NCBI GenBank assembly: GCA_934692905.1
Contig: CAKUUM010000017.1
Location: 1 to 37,206 of the forward strand
Source of the DNA: an uncultured Bacteroidales bacterium
GTDB lineage: Bacteria; Bacteroidota; Bacteroidia; Bacteroidales; Paludibacteraceae
Direction: 5' to 3'
Length of the DNA stretch: 37,206 nt
Of the stretch, positions 16,408-24,725 are shown one piece after another (within the stretch, counting starts at the first letter, position 1; the number at the start of each line of letters is the position of its first letter). Both the position numbers and the translations under genes were made by a program. The notes beneath the pieces were generated by a model, which had not been told where the DNA came from, searched no databases, and saw only the letters and a program-made list of their open reading frames with translations.

Positions 16408-17370
16408 ATGATATTCGAAGCCAGTCCGTACAAGGTATTTGCGGGTTCAAAGGGAGAGCCGTTGGCCTCCCGCATTTGCGAGCATTTGGGATGTTCGCTA
16501 GGTAAAGTCAACGTTGCACGCTTCTCTGACGGGGAGTTTGCCGTTAGTTTTGAAGAGTCTGTCCGCGGACAGTCGGTGTACCTGGTTCAGTCCACGTGCC
16601 CGAACAGCGACAACCTGATGGAGTTGCTGCTATCCATTGACGCCGCGCGCAGGGCGAGTGCGTACAAGGTGATAGCGGTGATACCGTATTTCGGTTGGGC
16701 GCGTCAGGACAGAAAAGACAAGCCCCGTGTGTCGATTGGTGCGAAAGTGTGCGCCAATATGCTTCAGGTGGCGGGTGCCGACCGTGTGATAACGGTGGAT
16801 TTGCACGCCGACCAGATACAGGGGTTCTTTGACATCCCCGTAGACCACCTGTATGGCGCGAATGTGCTGGCGTCGTATGTGGAGTCGCTGAAGTTGGACA
16901 ACCTGATAGTGGCATCGCCCGATGTAGGCGGCAGCAAGCGTGCGGCAGAGTTCGCGAAGAAGTTGCACTCGAGCACGGGTACCGAGGTGCCGATGGTGAT
17001 ATGCTACAAACACCGCCCCGAGGCCAACCAAGTGTCGGAAATGCGCGTGTTGGGTGATGTGAAAGGCAAGAATGTGGTGATAATCGACGATATCGCCGAT
17101 ACGGCAGGGACATTGTGCAAGGCCGCCAAAGTGATGAAAGAGGAAGGGGCGATTTCGGTACGTGCACTGGTGACCCACGGACTGATGTCAGGCGAGGCAT
17201 GCAAGCGGATTATGGAGTCGGAGTTGGAGGAACTGGTATTCACAGACTCGATTCCATTCGACGTAAGCCGCTGCCCGAAAGTGAAGACCGTTTCGCTGGC
17301 GGCTCCGATAGCGGAGACGATACTCGCGATACAGGAACACCGGTCGGTGAGTGAACTGAATATCCACTAA
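16408..17370 (+). CDS. prs: Ribose-phosphate pyrophosphokinase (PRPP synthetase)
   Basis: 320 residues, full length. It makes PRPP from ribose 5-phosphate and ATP for purine, pyrimidine, His, Trp and NAD synthesis. Visible motifs are FAGSKGEPLA at the N-terminus, GWARQDRKDKPRVSIGAK (ATP/flexible-loop region), the metal-binding ITVDLHADQIQGFF, and the PRPP-binding VVIIDDIADTAGTLCKA. It is the first gene after its own promoter. The next gene begins 8 nt after its stop, so prs, the M28 peptidase, sufC and sufD probably share a transcript. Confidence 0.97.
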   Translation: MIFEASPYKVFAGSKGEPLASRICEHLGCSLGKVNVARFSDGEFAVSFEESVRGQSVYLVQSTCPNSDNLMELLLSIDAARRASAYKVIAVIPYFGWARQDRKDKPRVSIGAKVCANMLQVAGADRVITVDLHADQIQGFFDIPVDHLYGANVLASYVESLKLDNLIVASPDVGGSKRAAEFAKKLHSSTGTEVPMVICYKHRPEANQVSEMRVLGDVKGKNVVIIDDIADTAGTLCKAAKVMKEEGAISVRALVTHGLMSGEACKRIMESELEELVFTDSIPFDVSRCPKVKTVSLAAPIAETILAIQEHRSVSELNIH

Positions 17371-17378
17371 TATATAGT

Positions 17379-18524
17379 GTGAGGATAAGGAAGAAAATAA
17401 GGTATTTGCAGGAGGTGCTGCTCCAAAAAGCAAAGCAACGTTTTTCGGTTTGTGCCAAACCGTCCGCGGACGAGGGCGTCCGCGTCCCCGGAGAGTGCGC
17501 AAATCTGAAACAGTTGCTGCGGAAGCCAGTAGGGCTTGTTGGGAGTATCGTCTTGATTAGCAGTTTAGTAGGGTGCGGCGGAAAGCCGCACTCTGCTACT
17601 CATGCCACGGGTGAACCTGTGGCGTTCTCGGCAGATTCGGCATACGCCTATGTGGACAGGCAGGTGCGTTTCGGGGCACGTGTGCCGGGGAGCGAAGCCC
17701 ACAGCGAGTGCAGGGACTGGATGGTGGAGCAGTTGGCAGCATGGGGCGTGCGTGTGGAGGAACAACAGGGGCTAATGGTTGATTATAAGGGAGATATGCA
17801 GCCTGTGCGCAATATCGTGGCGCATGTGGCAGGCAATAAGACGAATGCGCAGGCGGTGCTGCTGTGCGCGCATTGGGACAGCCGCCCGTGGTGTGACGAA
17901 GAGGAGGACTATGCGGACAGGTTTGAGCCTGTGACGGGGGCGAATGACGGTGCGAGCGGCGTGGGGGTGCTGATGGAAGTGGTGCGTCAGTTGCAGGCAC
18001 TGCGGGGGACGGAGACGACTTTTCCGCCCGTGGATGTGGTGCTGTTCGATTGTGAAGATATGGGGACCCCGACCCACTATACGGGGACAGAAAGGGAAAA
18101 TACATGGTGCCTTGGGAGCCAGTTGTGGGCGGAACGATATGCGAAAACGCCTGAAAACAAGCGCGTTGCGTATCAGTACGGGATATTGCTGGACATGGTG
18201 GGAGACCCTTCGGCGACATTCCCAAAAGAGTATTTCTCGATGCTCTATGCGCAGCCCTATACGGAGCGGCTGTGGCGTGTGGCATCGCAGTTGGGGTATG
18301 GCAGGTATTTCACGAACCAGACGTCGTATCCCGTGACGGACGACCACTACTATGTGAATACGATAGCGGGTGTGCCGTGCGTGGATGTGATTGATTACAA
18401 GGTGAATGGAGAAACGGGATTCCCCGATTGGTGGCATACAAAGCGCGATGATATGCGCAATATCAATAAGCAAACATTAAAGGCGGTCGGTGAGACTGTG
18501 ATGAACGTAATATGCTCGAAATAA
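17379..18524 (+). CDS. M28 family peptidase / glutaminyl-peptide cyclotransferase-like lipoprotein
   Basis: 381 residues from a GTG start, the first usable start in this frame. The lipoprotein signal is VGLVGSIVLISSLVGC, ending at about Cys66, so the true start may be a TTG nearer to it. The first 45 residues include a G/C-rich palindromic stretch (17461-17490) and look atypical. Zinc-site motifs of the M28/QC fold are visible: LLCAHWDSRPW, GANDGASGVGVL, LFDCEDMG and YPVTDDHYYVN. Bacteroidales homologues cyclise N-terminal Gln of exported proteins, which matters because signal peptidase products often begin with Gln. That specific role is inferred. The 3' end overlaps sufC by 13 nt. Confidence 0.8.
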   Translation: MRIRKKIRYLQEVLLQKAKQRFSVCAKPSADEGVRVPGECANLKQLLRKPVGLVGSIVLISSLVGCGGKPHSATHATGEPVAFSADSAYAYVDRQVRFGARVPGSEAHSECRDWMVEQLAAWGVRVEEQQGLMVDYKGDMQPVRNIVAHVAGNKTNAQAVLLCAHWDSRPWCDEEEDYADRFEPVTGANDGASGVGVLMEVVRQLQALRGTETTFPPVDVVLFDCEDMGTPTHYTGTERENTWCLGSQLWAERYAKTPENKRVAYQYGILLDMVGDPSATFPKEYFSMLYAQPYTERLWRVASQLGYGRYFTNQTSYPVTDDHYYVNTIAGVPCVDVIDYKVNGETGFPDWWHTKRDDMRNINKQTLKAVGETVMNVICSK

Positions 18525-19255
18525 AGAACTTACATGCCTCGATAGCAGGCAAAGAGATACTGAAAGGCGTGAACCTGACCATCAACGAGGGCGAGGTGCA
18601 CGCGATAATGGGTCCGAACGGCGCGGGGAAGTCCACGCTGTCGAACGTGCTGGTGGGCAATCCCGCATACACGGTGACAGGCGGCGAGGTGATTTTCAAC
18701 GGGAAGAACCTGCTGGAGATGACCCCCGAGGTGCGTGCACGCGAGGGGATATTCCTGTCGTTTCAGTACCCCGTGGAGATTCCAGGGGTGTCGATGGTGA
18801 ATTTTCTGCGCACGGCGGTGAACGAGAAACGCCAATACAAGGGCGAGGAGCCGCTGTCGGCAACAGTATTTCTGAAACTGATGCGCGAGAAAAAGGCGCT
18901 GGTGGGGATGGATAACAAACTGACCAACAGGTCGGTGAACGAGGGATTCTCGGGCGGTGAGAAGAAACGGAACGAGATATTCCAGATGGCGATGCTGGAA
19001 CCGTGCCTGTCGATACTGGACGAGACGGATTCGGGGCTGGATATAGACGCGCTACGCATTGTGGCTGAGGGAGTTAACAAATTGAAGACCCCGCACACGG
19101 CATCCATAGTGATTACACACTACCAGCGGTTGCTGGACTATATCGTACCCGATTTTGTGCATGTGCTGGCGGATGGAAAAATAGTGCGCACGGCAGGCAA
19201 AGAGTTGGCATTGGAGTTGGAGGAGAAGGGGTATGCGTTTTTGAATGAGAAATAA
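18512..19255 (+). CDS. sufC: SufC Fe-S cluster assembly ATPase
   Basis: 247 residues, an ABC-type ATPase without membrane domain. Walker A is GPNGAGKST (about 35-43). The signature is NEGFSGGEKKRNEIFQMA and Walker B is LSILDETDSGLDIDALR, the SufC version. It powers Fe-S cluster assembly with SufB and SufD. The start overlaps the preceding lipoprotein gene by 13 nt. A half-length SufD follows after 32 nt. No sufB is present next to it, although Bacteroidales usually have sufB-sufC-sufD. Confidence 0.95.
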   Translation: MLEIKNLHASIAGKEILKGVNLTINEGEVHAIMGPNGAGKSTLSNVLVGNPAYTVTGGEVIFNGKNLLEMTPEVRAREGIFLSFQYPVEIPGVSMVNFLRTAVNEKRQYKGEEPLSATVFLKLMREKKALVGMDNKLTNRSVNEGFSGGEKKRNEIFQMAMLEPCLSILDETDSGLDIDALRIVAEGVNKLKTPHTASIVITHYQRLLDYIVPDFVHVLADGKIVRTAGKELALELEEKGYAFLNEK

Positions 19256-19287
19256 CCTGTAACCAACCACCGACGATACGTACAAAT

Positions 19288-19944
19288 ATGTTGAAAGAGA
19301 TAGTGTTGCATAAGGGTGAGACGCGCGAATGGGTGCTGGTGAACGAGCCCGAATTGGACTGGCATGTGGTGCAGGAAGAGGGTTCAACCCTGCGGTTGCA
19401 CGTGATTTGCCTGCCCGAAGAGGCGGAGAGGAATGCGCAGTGGCAGTCGGTGCTGACGATAGAGCAGAACGGGAAAGGCTGCCGGACGGAGTTGTATGGC
19501 ATGGGCGTGCTGCGTGAACAACAGCAGATGCGGATGCATACGCGCGTGCTGCACAACACGGGGGGCGGATATTCGTCGCAGTTGTTCAAGTATGTGCTTG
19601 ATAATGAGGCACAAGGAGTGTTCAAGGGGGAGTTGAAGATACTGCCAGATGCGCAGAAAGTGGAGGCGTATCAGACGAACAGGAATATACTATTGTCGCG
19701 TGGGGCAATGATGACCACCGAGCCGCAGTTGGAGATTTACGCCGATGACGTGAAAGCAAGCCACGGGGCAACCACGGGGCAATTGGACGAGTCGGCGATA
19801 TTCTATATGCAGCAAAGGTGCATAGACAGGGATACGGCGTACAGGCTGCTGCTGTGCGCATTTTTTGACGATGTGGTGCGGGCGGTGTCGGACGAGACCA
19901 CGCAACAGCAACTAATAGACGCGGTTAATCGCGTAATCCAGTAA
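19288..19944 (+). CDS. sufD: SufD-like protein, C-terminal core only (half length)
   Basis: 218 residues against roughly 430-450 for typical SufD. It keeps the beta-helix and C-terminal core: FKGELKILPDAQKVEAYQTNRNILLS, then PQLEIYADDVKASHGATTGQLDESAIFYMQQR, the family signature. The N-terminal helical domain is absent. In the VKxSHGAT motif the usual Cys is Ala, while the His equivalent to the functionally important SufD histidine remains. The ATG is 32 nt after sufC and nothing SufD-like lies between, so the gene starts here. The 3' end overlaps the converging polyprenyl synthase gene by 33 nt. It may be a genuinely reduced SufD or a decayed one; the frame is intact. Confidence 0.82.
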   Translation: MLKEIVLHKGETREWVLVNEPELDWHVVQEEGSTLRLHVICLPEEAERNAQWQSVLTIEQNGKGCRTELYGMGVLREQQQMRMHTRVLHNTGGGYSSQLFKYVLDNEAQGVFKGELKILPDAQKVEAYQTNRNILLSRGAMMTTEPQLEIYADDVKASHGATTGQLDESAIFYMQQRCIDRDTAYRLLLCAFFDDVVRAVSDETTQQQLIDAVNRVIQ

Positions 19945-20904
19945 ACAAATCAGGGCTTTTTTGTACTTGCCGTCAGGGAAACTTGCCAAGGCTTCCATGG
20001 CACGCAGGCGGTGCTGCTGCATTTGCCGGTAGGCATAGCGCACCCCGTCGTAGCGGAGGACGAAGGATTTAATCTCCTCGGATGCCTCCAGCGGGTTGAT
20101 GTGGGGGGTATTGGCGGCCAAGTCCTCGGCGAGGCTGCGGATGTGTGCGGCTTCGTCCTTGGTGGCGCGGGCAAGGGAGATGATGAGGGGCAGTGTGGCT
20201 TTCCCGTCGCGGATGTCGTTCATAGTGGGTTTGCCGAGGTCCTCAATGTCGGAATAGTCGAGTACATCATCCTTGAGTTGGAAACACATGCCGAGTTGCA
20301 GACCGAACTGGCGCAGAGCCGTGATTTGACGCCCTGTAGCCCCCGAACTGGCAGCCCCTGCCGCACTGCAGGCAGCAAAAAGGCAGGCGGTCTTCTGCTC
20401 GATGACCTTCATATACTGGTTTTCGGATATCCACATGGACTGCCCGCTGTGGAGTTGGAGCAGTTCGCCCGATGCGAGTGATTTGCCCATGCCGGCAACG
20501 ATACCCAGTATGGCGGTGTTGTGCACATCTGCCAGAATACTAATGACTTGCGCAAGGAGATAGTCGCCCACGAGTACGGCTATCTTGTTGTTCCACTGCG
20601 TGTGTACCGCCTCAGACCCCCGGCGCATGGGGGAGTCGTCCACCACGTCGTCGTGAATGAGGGAAGCGGTATGCATCATCTCGAGCGCCACGGCAGTCTG
20701 CAGAGTCTTGTTAGTGATGCCACGGCATATGGCTGCGGAAAGCATGACGAGGATGGGGCGCAACTGTTTGCCGCGCTTGGAGTGGATATAGTCGAATACC
20801 TCGGATAGAAGTTTGTTGTCGGTCTGTAGAGCGTCCGCAAAGGCTTGTTCGTACTGGCGAAATTCTGCTTGTATGGGTTTGCGAATCTCCTGTATAGTAT
20901 CCAT
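19912..20904 (-). CDS. Trans-polyprenyl diphosphate synthase (octaprenyl-type)
   Basis: 330 residues from MDTIQEIRKPI. The first Asp-rich motif is LIHDDVVDDSPMRRG and the second is FQLKDDVLDYSD; RGKQLRPILVML lies near the N-terminus. It extends allylic diphosphates with IPP, probably to make the side chain of menaquinone. An ATG at 20910 overlaps the stop of the upstream gene (TAATG), so a two-residue longer start is possible and coupling is likely. The frame stays open further upstream, but that part lies inside the preceding lipoprotein gene and is not homologous. The 3' end overlaps sufD tail to tail. Confidence 0.92.
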   Translation of the reverse strand: MDTIQEIRKPIQAEFRQYEQAFADALQTDNKLLSEVFDYIHSKRGKQLRPILVMLSAAICRGITNKTLQTAVALEMMHTASLIHDDVVDDSPMRRGSEAVHTQWNNKIAVLVGDYLLAQVISILADVHNTAILGIVAGMGKSLASGELLQLHSGQSMWISENQYMKVIEQKTACLFAACSAAGAASSGATGRQITALRQFGLQLGMCFQLKDDVLDYSDIEDLGKPTMNDIRDGKATLPLIISLARATKDEAAHIRSLAEDLAANTPHINPLEASEEIKSFVLRYDGVRYAYRQMQQHRLRAMEALASFPDGKYKKALICLLDYAINRVY

Positions 20905-20909
20905 GTGCA

Positions 20910-22256
20910 TTACCAATCTATGGAAGTTAAATGTCCGCGATACACGTCGCTGAAAGTTTCCGTAAATGACTGACCTCCAATGAGGTAGATGTTGTTGTGG
21001 GCATCTACTACGGCAGTCTGTTTCTGGCGTTGTCCGTAGGTGTCGGGCAGGCGGTTGTGGGTGGTATCGGGAGCGTACCAGTTCATGCCCTCGTCGTCGG
21101 AGAAGAGCATGGAGGTGCGCCACGTGAGGTCGTTGTCAATGCCGCCGAACATGACGAGGTGGTTGTCGTATTGAATGACAGACACGCCCGTAAGGGAGTG
21201 AAAATCAGGTTGTTCGATGGAGAAGTTTTTGATTCTGTAACCTGCGGAAACTTCATACTCGAGGTTCCAGCGGGTGTTGAGCGGAGTGCCGTCTTCTGCT
21301 CGCCCGCCTACAATCATAGCCCGCGGGCGTTCGCTGCTGGCAGCAAAAGAGAGAGCCGCAAAATCAGAAACGGGAAAGTCTTCGGGAAGGATATTGCCTT
21401 GCAGTCCGTAGACGGGTTCGGCAGGCAGGATGCTGTCGTTGGTTTGGGTGCATCCCAAGAGGAGTTGGTTGTTGCTGCGGTTGCGCAGAATGCTCCATGC
21501 CTTGCCGTCGAAGGCTACCAGCATATTGACAAACGCGAAATCGCGTGTGCTGTAGTCTTGTGATGCCCATGTGGTGATGTCGGTGGAGGTGTAGAGATAG
21601 TCGCCATCGGCGTAGTAGAGGGTGTTGCCGAGTTGCAGGATATTGCGCACACGACAAGCAGCCGGAAGCCCCGTGACGCTGCTTTTTGCCCATGCCGCGC
21701 CATCAGGAGAGGTATAGACTTCGGTGGATATGCCGTCGTTGGTGAACAGCACCAGTTGCCCGTTGATGTGGAACACCTGTATGTCGCAAATGCGGGTGAA
21801 GATACGGTCCGTGAGACGTGTCCATACGTACAAATCGGGGTCCACCTGATGGACGGTGAATGCGAGTTGGTACCACTTCTCGTTGGTCAGGTCGGAGGAC
21901 TTGACGTGCACAAAGATGGGCTCGCGGCTGAAATCCAAGGTGTCGGTGCCTGTTGCGGTAAAAGAAGTGTCAGGGAGGACAAAAGTGACCGATGCGGGGG
22001 TTGCCTTGTATGTGAATTTGGGCACAACGCTGTCCAAGCGGGTGCTGAATGCCAGGGAGTCCTTATTATATATATACCCCGTGTCGGTGCGTTGCTCCAC
22101 CTTGTAGGTGGCGGTCGTCAGTCCTGGGTTGGCGGTATCGGTGGCAAAAGTGAAGGCTGTAATCTCGGCGTAGGGCGAAGTGGTCTCGGTGGTCTTCTCC
22201 TTGCAGCCCGTCAGGAATACCCCCAACAATAGCAATATGTATATAAATCGTTGCAT
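20910..22256 (-). CDS. DUF6242-like lipoprotein with kelch/beta-propeller-type repeats
   Basis: 448 residues from MQRFIYILLLLGVFLTGC, a lipoprotein signal with lipidated Cys18. An N-terminal beta-sandwich part (about 25-150, ending YQLAFTVHQVDPDLYVW) is followed by propeller-like blades with repeats such as LVLFTNDG, LYYADGDYLYTSTD, HLVMFGGIDND and NIYLIGGQS. This is the pattern I associate with DUF6242 proteins of Bacteroidales; function is unknown, possibly cell-surface. The start was set by the signal peptide and by a promoter 16-46 nt upstream. The frame stays open beyond it, but that part crosses the divergent cyclo-ligase gene. A polyprenyl synthase follows, coupled by TAATG. Confidence 0.8.
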   Translation of the reverse strand: MQRFIYILLLLGVFLTGCKEKTTETTSPYAEITAFTFATDTANPGLTTATYKVEQRTDTGYIYNKDSLAFSTRLDSVVPKFTYKATPASVTFVLPDTSFTATGTDTLDFSREPIFVHVKSSDLTNEKWYQLAFTVHQVDPDLYVWTRLTDRIFTRICDIQVFHINGQLVLFTNDGISTEVYTSPDGAAWAKSSVTGLPAACRVRNILQLGNTLYYADGDYLYTSTDITTWASQDYSTRDFAFVNMLVAFDGKAWSILRNRSNNQLLLGCTQTNDSILPAEPVYGLQGNILPEDFPVSDFAALSFAASSERPRAMIVGGRAEDGTPLNTRWNLEYEVSAGYRIKNFSIEQPDFHSLTGVSVIQYDNHLVMFGGIDNDLTWRTSMLFSDDEGMNWYAPDTTHNRLPDTYGQRQKQTAVVDAHNNIYLIGGQSFTETFSDVYRGHLTSIDW

Positions 22257-22271
22257 AACAGAAAATTCGTA

Positions 22272-22302
22272 CAAAGTTAGTGTGATTTTTGCGAATATGC
22301 AA
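22272..22302 (-). promoter_or_regulatory. Promoter of the DUF6242-like gene
   Basis: On the minus strand TTG (22302-22300), 20-nt spacer, TAACTTTG (22279-22272). It overlaps the divergent promoter at 22288-22319. Confidence 0.78.
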
Positions 22303-22319
22303 ATAAAGCAGTACTTTTG
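22288..22319 (+). promoter_or_regulatory. Promoter of 5-formyl-THF cyclo-ligase gene
   Basis: TTTG (22288-22291), 20-nt spacer, TACTTTTG (22312-22319), a full match to the Bacteroidota consensus, 18 nt before the ATG. Confidence 0.82.
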
Positions 22320-22337
22320 CGGCGATTTTCGTAGGAA

Positions 22338-22940
22338 ATGCTTTTTGAGACCAACATACAAGATTTGCTCCGGCTGCTGCCTAAGTACCGCATGCGCAAG
22401 GCGAAGGCTGATATGCGCGAGTTGCTGAATCAGAAACGCCGGTTGCTGCCGGACGAGCAGAAGCAGGAGGCTTCGGCGCGTGTGATTGAGCGGTTGGAAG
22501 CGCTGGAGTGCTTTCGGAGCGCAAAGACGGTGCTGATATACTATCCGATTCACAACGAATTGGACCTCTTGCCGTTGGTCAGGAAGTACAAACACGAGAA
22601 GACCATCCTCTTCCCCGTGACCCACAGGAAGACTATGGACGCCTGCCCGTATCGCGGCAATGCCCTGATGCAGAGGGGCAAATTCAATATCCCTGAACCG
22701 CAGACAGAGCCCTATACGGGCAATATAGACCTCATACTGATCCCGGGTGTGGCGTTCGACAGAAAGTGCAACCGGCTGGGGCGTGGAGGCGGATATTACG
22801 ACCGCTTTCTGGCTCACCGCAAACACAGCAGACTCATAGGCGTGGGCTATGATTTCCAACTCGTGGACCAGGTGCCTGCCGAGCGCCATGATATGCGTTT
22901 GCAGGGGGTTATTGTTCCGTCGGAGACCATTGTAAAGTAG
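22338..22940 (+). CDS. 5-formyltetrahydrofolate cyclo-ligase
   Basis: 200 residues. It converts 5-formyl-THF to 5,10-methenyl-THF using ATP. Motifs: MRELLNQKRRLLPDEQ at the start of the fold, VLIYYPIHNELDLLPL, and LILIPGVAFDRKCNRLGRGGGYYDRFL, the signature loop of the family. The first 18 residues precede the usual family start, so an internal ATG at 22392 is an alternative; the ATG at 22338 fits the promoter spacing. The 3' end overlaps the converging hypothetical gene by 32 nt. Confidence 0.92.
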   Translation: MLFETNIQDLLRLLPKYRMRKAKADMRELLNQKRRLLPDEQKQEASARVIERLEALECFRSAKTVLIYYPIHNELDLLPLVRKYKHEKTILFPVTHRKTMDACPYRGNALMQRGKFNIPEPQTEPYTGNIDLILIPGVAFDRKCNRLGRGGGYYDRFLAHRKHSRLIGVGYDFQLVDQVPAERHDMRLQGVIVPSETIVK

Positions 22941-23679
22941 TCTGCATGCGCTGTTGATCGGTGATTTGCTTGTCGGTGTCCGAAGTGAGGTGCTGTTCCC
23001 CCGTTCTGTAGTAATAGATTAGTCCGTATTCCTTGCACTTGCACAGGCGGGCATAGGGCAGTTGGTCCTGATAGAAAGTTTCCACCTGGTTCCATATGTC
23101 CAGCAGTATCCTGTCCGCATCTTTGCGCATGGTCTCGATGTCCTCATAGACGCGCGTGTGGGTCTTCTTGTGCAGGATATGCGTGGTGTACTGTTCACGG
23201 AAGATGTCGTAGTGCACCTGCACCTTGTTGATGGCGGGGTTGTATATTGGAAAGCCTCCCTGCGCAATGCGTTTCTGTTCGCCCTCGATGATATTCTTGC
23301 CCCATTCCAACAGGCTCTCCTCGGTGCTGAGGTCGGGCAGGGCGGTATTGTTGGGGTCAAGGTGGTAGAGTTCCTTGTTGGCACGCTTTATCTCACCGCG
23401 AATCACCGCCAGATTCAGCACCTGGATAAAGTGCGAGATATACATGCGGGCGTTGTGCACCTTATGCCTGTATTGCTTGTTTGCAGACACTTTCGTGTCC
23501 GTATTGGCATGGTATTGCGCCACCTGGTTCTCGAACTGCATCAGGAAACGCTGGGCCTCGGAGAGGGTCTTGTAGTTGATGGCTTGGTCGGTGTATTCGG
23601 CTTCGCTTGCACGCATCACGGCTGTCTGCAGGGCGCGGAGGCGGGTTTTATCGGTTTTGGGTAATCGGCGGTAAGGCAT
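22909..23679 (-). CDS. Conserved Bacteroidales hypothetical protein
   Basis: 256 residues, no signal peptide or membrane segment, probably cytoplasmic. It opens MPYRRLPKTDKTRLRALQTAV and is mostly helical in appearance, with an SANKQYRHKVHNARMYISHFIQVLNLAVIRGEIKRANKELY block and a C-terminal KCKEYGLIYYYRTGEQ. I recognise the start as common in Bacteroidales but know no function. It is the last gene of the ddl, ispA-like, hypothetical run, 53 nt after the previous stop, and that gap contains a tandem array. Its 3' end overlaps the cyclo-ligase gene tail to tail by 32 nt. Confidence 0.75.
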   Translation of the reverse strand: MPYRRLPKTDKTRLRALQTAVMRASEAEYTDQAINYKTLSEAQRFLMQFENQVAQYHANTDTKVSANKQYRHKVHNARMYISHFIQVLNLAVIRGEIKRANKELYHLDPNNTALPDLSTEESLLEWGKNIIEGEQKRIAQGGFPIYNPAINKVQVHYDIFREQYTTHILHKKTHTRVYEDIETMRKDADRILLDIWNQVETFYQDQLPYARLCKCKEYGLIYYYRTGEQHLTSDTDKQITDQQRMQTTLQWSPTEQ

Positions 23680-23685
23680 GACTTT

Positions 23686-23721
23686 GTTTACGATTTAAGG
23701 ATTTACGATGTACGATTGATT
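23686..23721 (+). repeat. ATTTACG array, 36 nt (N1)
   Basis: GTTTACG ATTTAAG GATTTACG ATGTACG ATTGATT, spacing 7-7-8-7-7. It ends 6 nt upstream of the hypothetical gene's start codon. Same layout at 30756-30791 and 33562-33597. Confidence 0.8.
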
Positions 23722-23732
23722 TCCCGGATGTA

Positions 23733-24683
23733 CTATTTGTCTCTGTTTATCAACTTTTCAGCCAAGGTGCGGAGGGCTTGTGTGGCGTCGTTCTGAGGCA
23801 GCGTACGGAGACATTCCAACGCCTTTGCCGTGTATTGCTCCACCACTTCTTCGCATATCTTTTGTACGCCGAGACGGTTGTATAACTCGGTGACAGCCTG
23901 TATTTTATCCTCTTTGGGCGCCTGTACGGCATGCAACCAGTGCTCCAGTTCCAAGCGGGTAGCGGGGTCTGCCGTTTGCAGGGCGGTAAGGAGGACGTAG
24001 GTCTTCTTGTTGCACGTGATGTCACCTCCTATCGCTTTGCCGAAAGTGGCGGGGTCGCCCCAGCAGTCGAGGATGTCGTCTTGTATCTGGAATGCCAGCC
24101 CGAGGTTGATACCGTACTGATACAGAGCGTTTTGCGCTTCGGCGTCAGCCCCTGCGATGTAGGCGCCTGTCTGCAAGGCGGTGGCAAGCAGCACAGAGGT
24201 CTTGAGACGGATCATCATCAGATAATCGTCAATCGTGGTGTCCTCTTTTACCTCGAAATCCACGTCGTATTGCTGTCCCTCGCATATCTCCGTACCCATT
24301 TTGTTGAACAGGCGGAGCACTTCGGGCAACTTGCCTGCGGGGACACCCGAGAGCAGTTTGTATGCCTCAATCAGCATTTGGTCACCGCTGAGGATTGCCG
24401 TGTTGTCGTTCCAGCGCACATGCACCGTGGGGCGTCCGCGACGTACATCGGCACGGTCCATCACATCATCGTGGAGCAGCGTGAAATTATGAAAAACCTC
24501 CAATGCCAAGGCTGCGGGAAGCACATCTTCGTCTTTGCCGCCGAATATCCGTGAGGCGAGCATTGCCAACTGCGGGCGCAGACGTTTGCCGCCGCTTTCC
24601 AGTGTATATCCTATCGGTTCGTAAAGTCCGCGGGGTTCGCGGTTCCAATCGAGTTTGGCTATCTCTTGTTCTATATTTATCAT
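23733..24683 (-). CDS. ispA: Short-chain polyprenyl diphosphate synthase (FPP/GGPP type)
   Basis: 316 residues from the ATG of MINIEQEIAKLDW; a TTG three codons earlier falls at the edge of a tandem array and is less likely. The first Asp-rich motif is LLHDDVMDRADVRRGRPTVH and the second is FQIQDDILDCWGDP. It condenses IPP with DMAPP or GPP to give farnesyl or geranylgeranyl diphosphate for undecaprenyl and quinone lipids. It follows ddl by 34 nt, so lipid-carrier precursor and peptidoglycan precursor synthesis appear to be co-transcribed. The product chain length cannot be decided from sequence alone, and the symbol is tentative. Confidence 0.88.
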   Translation of the reverse strand: MINIEQEIAKLDWNREPRGLYEPIGYTLESGGKRLRPQLAMLASRIFGGKDEDVLPAALALEVFHNFTLLHDDVMDRADVRRGRPTVHVRWNDNTAILSGDQMLIEAYKLLSGVPAGKLPEVLRLFNKMGTEICEGQQYDVDFEVKEDTTIDDYLMMIRLKTSVLLATALQTGAYIAGADAEAQNALYQYGINLGLAFQIQDDILDCWGDPATFGKAIGGDITCNKKTYVLLTALQTADPATRLELEHWLHAVQAPKEDKIQAVTELYNRLGVQKICEEVVEQYTAKALECLRTLPQNDATQALRTLAEKLINRDK

Positions 24684-24690
24684 CACTTGC

Positions 24691-24725
24691 AACTCTCTAC
24701 TCTCTAAACTCTAAACCCTAATCTC
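24691..24725 (+). repeat. TAATCTC-family heptamer array, 5 units (C1)
   Basis: AACTCTC TACTCTC TAAACTC TAAACCC TAATCTC, 35 nt, between ddl and the ispA-like gene. It overlaps the end of ddl and supplies its stop codon and the preceding codon or two (read antisense). Confidence 0.82.

Noticed and set aside
17461..17490. G/C-rich palindrome (CGTCCGCGGACG) in the M28 gene's N-terminus as another repeat family
   Set aside because: A loosely similar stretch occurs at 330-350 (GGACGCGGGCGCTCC), but the match is too short and imperfect to claim a family.
20905..21123. N-terminal extension of the polyprenyl synthase
   Set aside because: It overlaps the preceding lipoprotein gene, is His/Arg/Pro-rich and has no homology to the family, which starts near MDTIQEI.
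22257..22889. N-terminal extension of the DUF6242-like lipoprotein to 659 codons
   Set aside because: The extension crosses the divergent cyclo-ligase gene and its promoter; a proper lipoprotein signal begins at 22256.
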